Assembly (NCBI GenBank): GCA_964020155.1
Contig: OZ026569.1
Location: forward strand, 4,218,612 to 4,282,611
Origin: Chondrilla cf. caribensis
Taxonomy: Eukaryota; Porifera; Demospongiae; Chondrillida; Chondrillidae
DNA: 64,000 nt
Reading direction: 5' to 3'
Of this stretch, positions 60,369 to 64,000 are shown in pieces; the first letter of the stretch is position 1, and each line of letters opens with the position of its first letter. The position numbers and the translations under genes were made by a program. The notes below the pieces were generated by a model that was given only the letters and a program-made list of their open reading frames with translations, was not told the DNA's origin and made no database searches.

Positions 60369-60932
60369 CGGTTGCAATTGACTTTGTTATCAAACTATGC
60401 ACACATATTACGTTAAAGATAATGGGTATAGTATATTTACGTGCAGAAACTACTTTGTAGCTGGGTAGGTTTGATAAAGAGTAATTATCCATTCGTTCAT
60501 TAATTAATGTCCATCTGTTCATTCATTACAGTCAAATAGATACATACGCTATTATCACACCCACATATTAAAATAGCCACTTGGATAACAGTATTTTTTT
60601 TCACAGAAATGTGTATAAATGGAGAGCAGTTAAAATGGAATAGACTATTAAAAAGGGTTAGTGAGGGGTGGCATCATGCATGAGTAAATCAGTCCATAAC
60701 AGTATTAAATAGACTGTATGTATCCACGTTCAATAAACAGTAATTGTACAGGGACCTACTATGTACACGGTAGACGTTGTGGGTACTTAGGCAATATAAA
60801 TACCTAGTTTATACGCCCTATAATAATATTGTCAGCGATAAGAGTATACTCCGCCTCAATAATTCCTGATCACGCCTTTCTCCGGCTTTGAACTAATCTC
60901 GAAGTAGTCTAGTCTCTGGCTCATCCTATACA
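60369..60932. other. Intergenic region between the sorcin copies
   Basis: 564 bp of AT-rich sequence. No coding sequence, RNA gene or clear repeat is seen. Confidence 0.5.
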
Positions 60933-62133
60933 ATGGCTTATCCCGTGAGTGGTACAGTAACGATTAGTTTGACTGTCTTCTAAACATGAACGTAACCCGC
61001 CACCCTAGGGATATCCGCAACCAGGAGGTGTTGACCCGCTGTGGGGGTACTTCTCAGCAGTAGCTGGACAGGTAAGCCGCGTGGGTGTCGAAGTGAAGTT
61101 ATCAATTACGTTAGATGTTGATGCTGTGAGTTCCTTACATAGGACGGCCAGATCGACGCGGGGGAGCTCCAGAGGTGTATGAACAGCGCTGGACAACGTA
61201 CGTAGGCACTATCACCCAGATTCACTGTGCACCTTACGATGTATTCTCTGTTCTCGGTTTGCAGAGTACAGCAAAGAGACATGTCGTATTATGATCGCCA
61301 TGTTGGATGTATCCTCACTATACTGCTATGTACATGCTGTATCAATGGTTGCTAGATATCCCTATGAGTAATGCTCCTTAGCTCTTCTACACAGCGGGAC
61401 AACTCTGGTAAGATGGGCTTTAACGAGTTCAAAGAACTGTTCCCCGTTATTGCCCAGTGGCATGTGAGTTGTGCGTGTTAGTTGTGTAGACAGAATATGT
61501 TGTAGTCGCTCGTAGCCCAGACCCATTTTCACTTCTGCTTTAAAATTGAAACTGGGCCCAATGGGTCTGTCCATGTGAGATATAACATTCCAAGTGTACG
61601 TTGTACGTGTTGGTTTTTTGCCTCCTGATGTACTTATGCCTTCTGATCTCCCTCACACACCCTTTTCTTGTTGTCTTGCCATATGTCCAGCAATGTTTCA
61701 TGAACTTTGACCGGGACCGTTCTGGCACTGTGGAACCGCACGAACTACAACAAGCTCTGAATTCCTTTGGTTATCGTCTCAGTCCACAAGCATTTCAAAT
61801 CCTGGTTGCTAGATATGGTGTCAATGGAAAAGTTGCTTTTGATGATTTCATATCTTGCTGTGTGAAACTGAGGGTGCTCACTGGTGAGTGCTCACTTGTT
61901 CATTGTTTTATGTTATTGGGGTTAACCAGTATTGTCCAATTCTGACAACTGGTCATATGCTTCACTTTCATTGTAGATGCATTCAGGAGACGCGACACAA
62001 CTGGACAAGGTTATGCCAACTTTCAATATGATGATGTGAGCTGAAACTACCAGTATCGGGCTGCTCTTTGTATGTCTTTGATGCATTCTTTCTGAAATAT
62101 CTACAGTTCATTCAAGTAGCCATGAGACTGTGA
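60933..62133 (+). CDS. SRI: Sorcin-like penta-EF-hand protein, copy 2
   Basis: Eight coding exons: 60933-60944, 61009-61071, 61143-61197, 61265-61308, 61395-61463, 61691-61883, 61977-62035 and 62107-62133. They join in phase and give 173 residues. Exon lengths are identical to copy 1 in every exon. It starts MAYPGYPQPGGV, closer to vertebrate sorcin (MAYPG...). EF-hands are AGQDGQIDAGELQ, LDRDNSGKMGFNEFKELF and FDRDRSGTVEPHELQ. Compared with copy 1, exons 2, 4 and the first 130 nt of exon 6 are almost identical, while exons 3, 5, 7 and the end of exon 6 are clearly diverged. Both copies keep the Ca2+-binding Asp/Glu positions in hands 1-3, so both look functional. It converges on WDR12 with 126 bp between stop codons. 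Confidence 0.93.
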
Positions 62134-62259
62134 ATATGAGGCAACTGATGGAGTGTTCGATAACTTAGAAAGAATTTTGTATTCTGTAGCAGTTGATTGC
62201 ATTGTATCATTACTGATTAGAATGTAAAATAGTTTAAAAAATAATTTGAGTTCATTCAA

Positions 62260-62725
62260 TCAATCCAATTTGTACGTCCTCAGTTTCCCATCAGTTCCTC
62301 CACTTGCCAACAGGAGGCCAGAGGGAGACCAGCCCACACACAACACCTTTCCTTCGTGAGCAGCCACCGAGTACAGAGGCACCCTAGGACTGGTAGAAAT
62401 GCACAATTAACACACAGTACACCATCAGAAGACAAAATACATGTACATTCCAACCATTTCAACTATATACATATCTCACATACACAATAATGATGACATT
62501 CCAAACCTTCTCATGTCCCATAACTTCAAATAACTGTCATAGGATCCTGAAACCAGCTGGTCTGACCTGAGAGGGGTCCACTTCACGTTTTTGACCCACC
62601 CCTTGTGGGGTGAGAATAGGAGCTTCACCACAGACCCATCTGAGAGGAACGAATACTTTTGAAGAATTGGATCCCCCACATTGACTGGAAACCACAGGAA
62701 TGTCAGCTATTGTTGTAACATGACC

Positions 62726-62790
<65 letters not shown>

Positions 62791-63540
62791 AGACCTTTAT
62801 CTCGAGGATCCCATATCCTGACATAGGGATCAGAGCTAGCTGAAGCAACAAGCCCATTCAAAGAACTCCAATCCACAGCATTAAAGACTTTGCTTCCCAT
62901 CTGGAGAAAGACATGATCTCAAAAATACCAAGACACACCCACCGTCCAACCCATGAACCTCACTGAGCATACCAGATTAGACTTGTTAACTGCAGCTTCA
63001 ACATCCCATATTCGAATACAGTGGTCCCACCCACATGTTATAATGTCACTACTTGATGACCACACAACACCTGTGACTGCTTGGGTGTGGCCAGCCAGGG
63101 TTAGAATAGGAGTCTGCAGCAAGAACCACACCATCCATACACACTGGACTTGCAGTGAGTGGGTGCCAGCCTACCTTGGTGACAGGAGACTGGGGAGCTG
63201 TATCCTCCTTGATCCTCCTCCTCTTAGCTCCTTCTTTATCGTCTGCATCATCTCTGTCCATTTCCTGAAGTGACCACACCTTCAGCATCTTGTCCCACGA
63301 CACACTTGCAAACCGTACTCCATCATTATTGATTGCCACGCCCTCAACAGAGCGGGCATGACCCTTGCATATGGAAGACACCTCAGGAGCACTGCGTTCA
63401 GTATCCCACTGAAAGCAGATAGACACAGCCCATTAATATACTTACACACAGGTACACAGTTATTATCAGAGCAGAAAGGTCACTAAAGGCCTGCCTGGGA
63501 TCATGTACATCAATCGTGGCACATGAGGTGTGTGTGCGTG

Positions 63541-63572
<32 letters not shown>

Positions 63573-63598
63573 CGTGTGTGTGTGTGTGTGCGTGTGTG

Positions 63599-63650
<52 letters not shown>

Positions 63651-64000
63651 AAGGTGATGCTTGTTGCAGGCCAAGCTCTGACATCAGCTAACACTCCTCA
63701 CACATGTGCACGGCTTGTAACATGAGGTACATTCAATGGTGCTTAGCATTTTTGAATGTATAGGTGAGAATAGGGGGAAATGCTGAACACCATCTGGCAT
63801 AGCTCAAGCCAAAGGAGGCAAGTTAAGGTGATAATAACTTCCAGGCCTAGCTGGGGCAGAGCTGAATTAAGAAACACCTTGAGCATAGCACACAAGTGAG
63901 ATGGTATCAGATGAACAGTGCTCTGTAAGACCTCTTGGCATAATGCTGTTATGCAAGATGGTACCTTCCATACGTAGATGTACTGGTCTTGTGATCCAGT
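62260..64000 (-). CDS. WDR12: Ribosome biogenesis WD-repeat protein WDR12, C-terminal part
   Basis: Six minus-strand exons: 64000-63965 (cut by the right edge), 63408-63175, 63113-62973, 62900-62795, 62639-62507 and 62383-62260. They join in phase. WD motifs in order are [49 protein letters not shown], the charged insert [86 protein letters not shown] and [20 protein letters not shown]. The GSWDKMLKIWS-like block followed by a Lys/Arg insert before TPI..L.GH is diagnostic of WDR12/Ytm1. WDR12 forms the PeBoW complex with PES1 and BOP1 in 60S assembly. The N-terminal ubiquitin-like domain lies outside the window. Confidence 0.94.
62730..62786. repeat. (CA)n, sense (GT)n at a WDR12 donor
   Basis: The tract begins 8 bp from the splice donor at 62794 on the minus strand. 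Confidence 0.96.
63525..63648. repeat. (GT)n tract, sense (CA)n in a WDR12 intron
   Basis: A long GT tract with GTGC interruptions lies in the acceptor-proximal part of the 556-bp intron. Confidence 0.96.

Noticed and set aside
61009..61071. Possibility that the second sorcin copy is an assembly duplication
   Set aside because: Introns, exon 3, exon 5 and exon 7 are clearly diverged, so the two copies are real separate genes.

Overview
This window is animal nuclear DNA. The genes are split by many short GT-AG introns, sit very close together on both strands, and encode metazoan proteins: a BCL-2 family protein, a DRAK/STK17 kinase, CDK5, ferroportin, an HCN-type channel and EAF. Tight packing, short intergenic gaps, dense (GT)n/(CA)n tracts and moderate sequence divergence suggest an early-branching metazoan. 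A sponge is my best guess, but the window does not prove it. I rebuilt the spliced genes by hand. Every internal exon junction was checked for GT-AG ends and reading-phase continuity, and these checks passed except for one junction in EAF.

Layout. 216-2763 (-): N-terminal half of the nucleoporin aladin (AAAS), cut by the left edge. It is divergent from a BCL-2/BAK-like protein (2910-5200, +). Then PSMC5/Rpt6 (6082-10581, +), RAB18 (10670-13807, +) and STK17/DRAK (14126-20899, +). A seven-exon nucleotidyltransferase (21223-23405, -) converges on STK17. A 5'-truncated non-LTR retrotransposon (about 23640-24693) lies upstream of ferroportin SLC40A1 (24918-29006, +). Ferroportin introns hold a TA-flanked MITE, a tRNA-like SINE candidate and a 24-bp perfect hairpin. 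Next is a co-directional minus-strand block with very short gaps: POLR1B (35696-46101), ACTR6 (34367-35596), TAF6 (32558-34267) and HCN (29289-32409). CDK5 (46149-48303, +) starts only 47 bp from POLR1B. Then a RETREG/FAM134-type reticulon-domain protein (48863-50815, -), RPL37A (50916-51804, -) and FTSJ3 (51993-55361, -). FTSJ3 shares a 57-bp promoter with ZNF622 (55419-56663, +). Last come EAF (about 56849-59066, -), two tandem sorcin genes (59208-60368 and 60933-62133, +) and the C-terminal part of WDR12 (62260 to the right edge, -).

Functional themes. Five genes in the right half serve ribosome production: POLR1B (rRNA transcription), RPL37A (60S protein), FTSJ3/SPB1 (60S rRNA methylation), ZNF622/REI1 (late 60S maturation) and WDR12 (PeBoW complex). 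TAF6, ACTR6 and EAF serve transcription and chromatin. The PSMC5, RPL37A, EAF and shared FTSJ3/ZNF622 promoters each carry CACGTG close to the start codon.

Non-coding structure. Introns are filled with minisatellites and dinucleotide tracts. The dinucleotide tracts are oriented non-randomly: sense-strand (GT)n at 5' splice sites and sense-strand (CA)n near 3' splice sites. A perfectly phased 177-bp array of nine units in a POLR1B intron keeps a 57-codon open frame in its units. The two sorcin genes are mosaics of near-identical and diverged exons, as expected from gene conversion.
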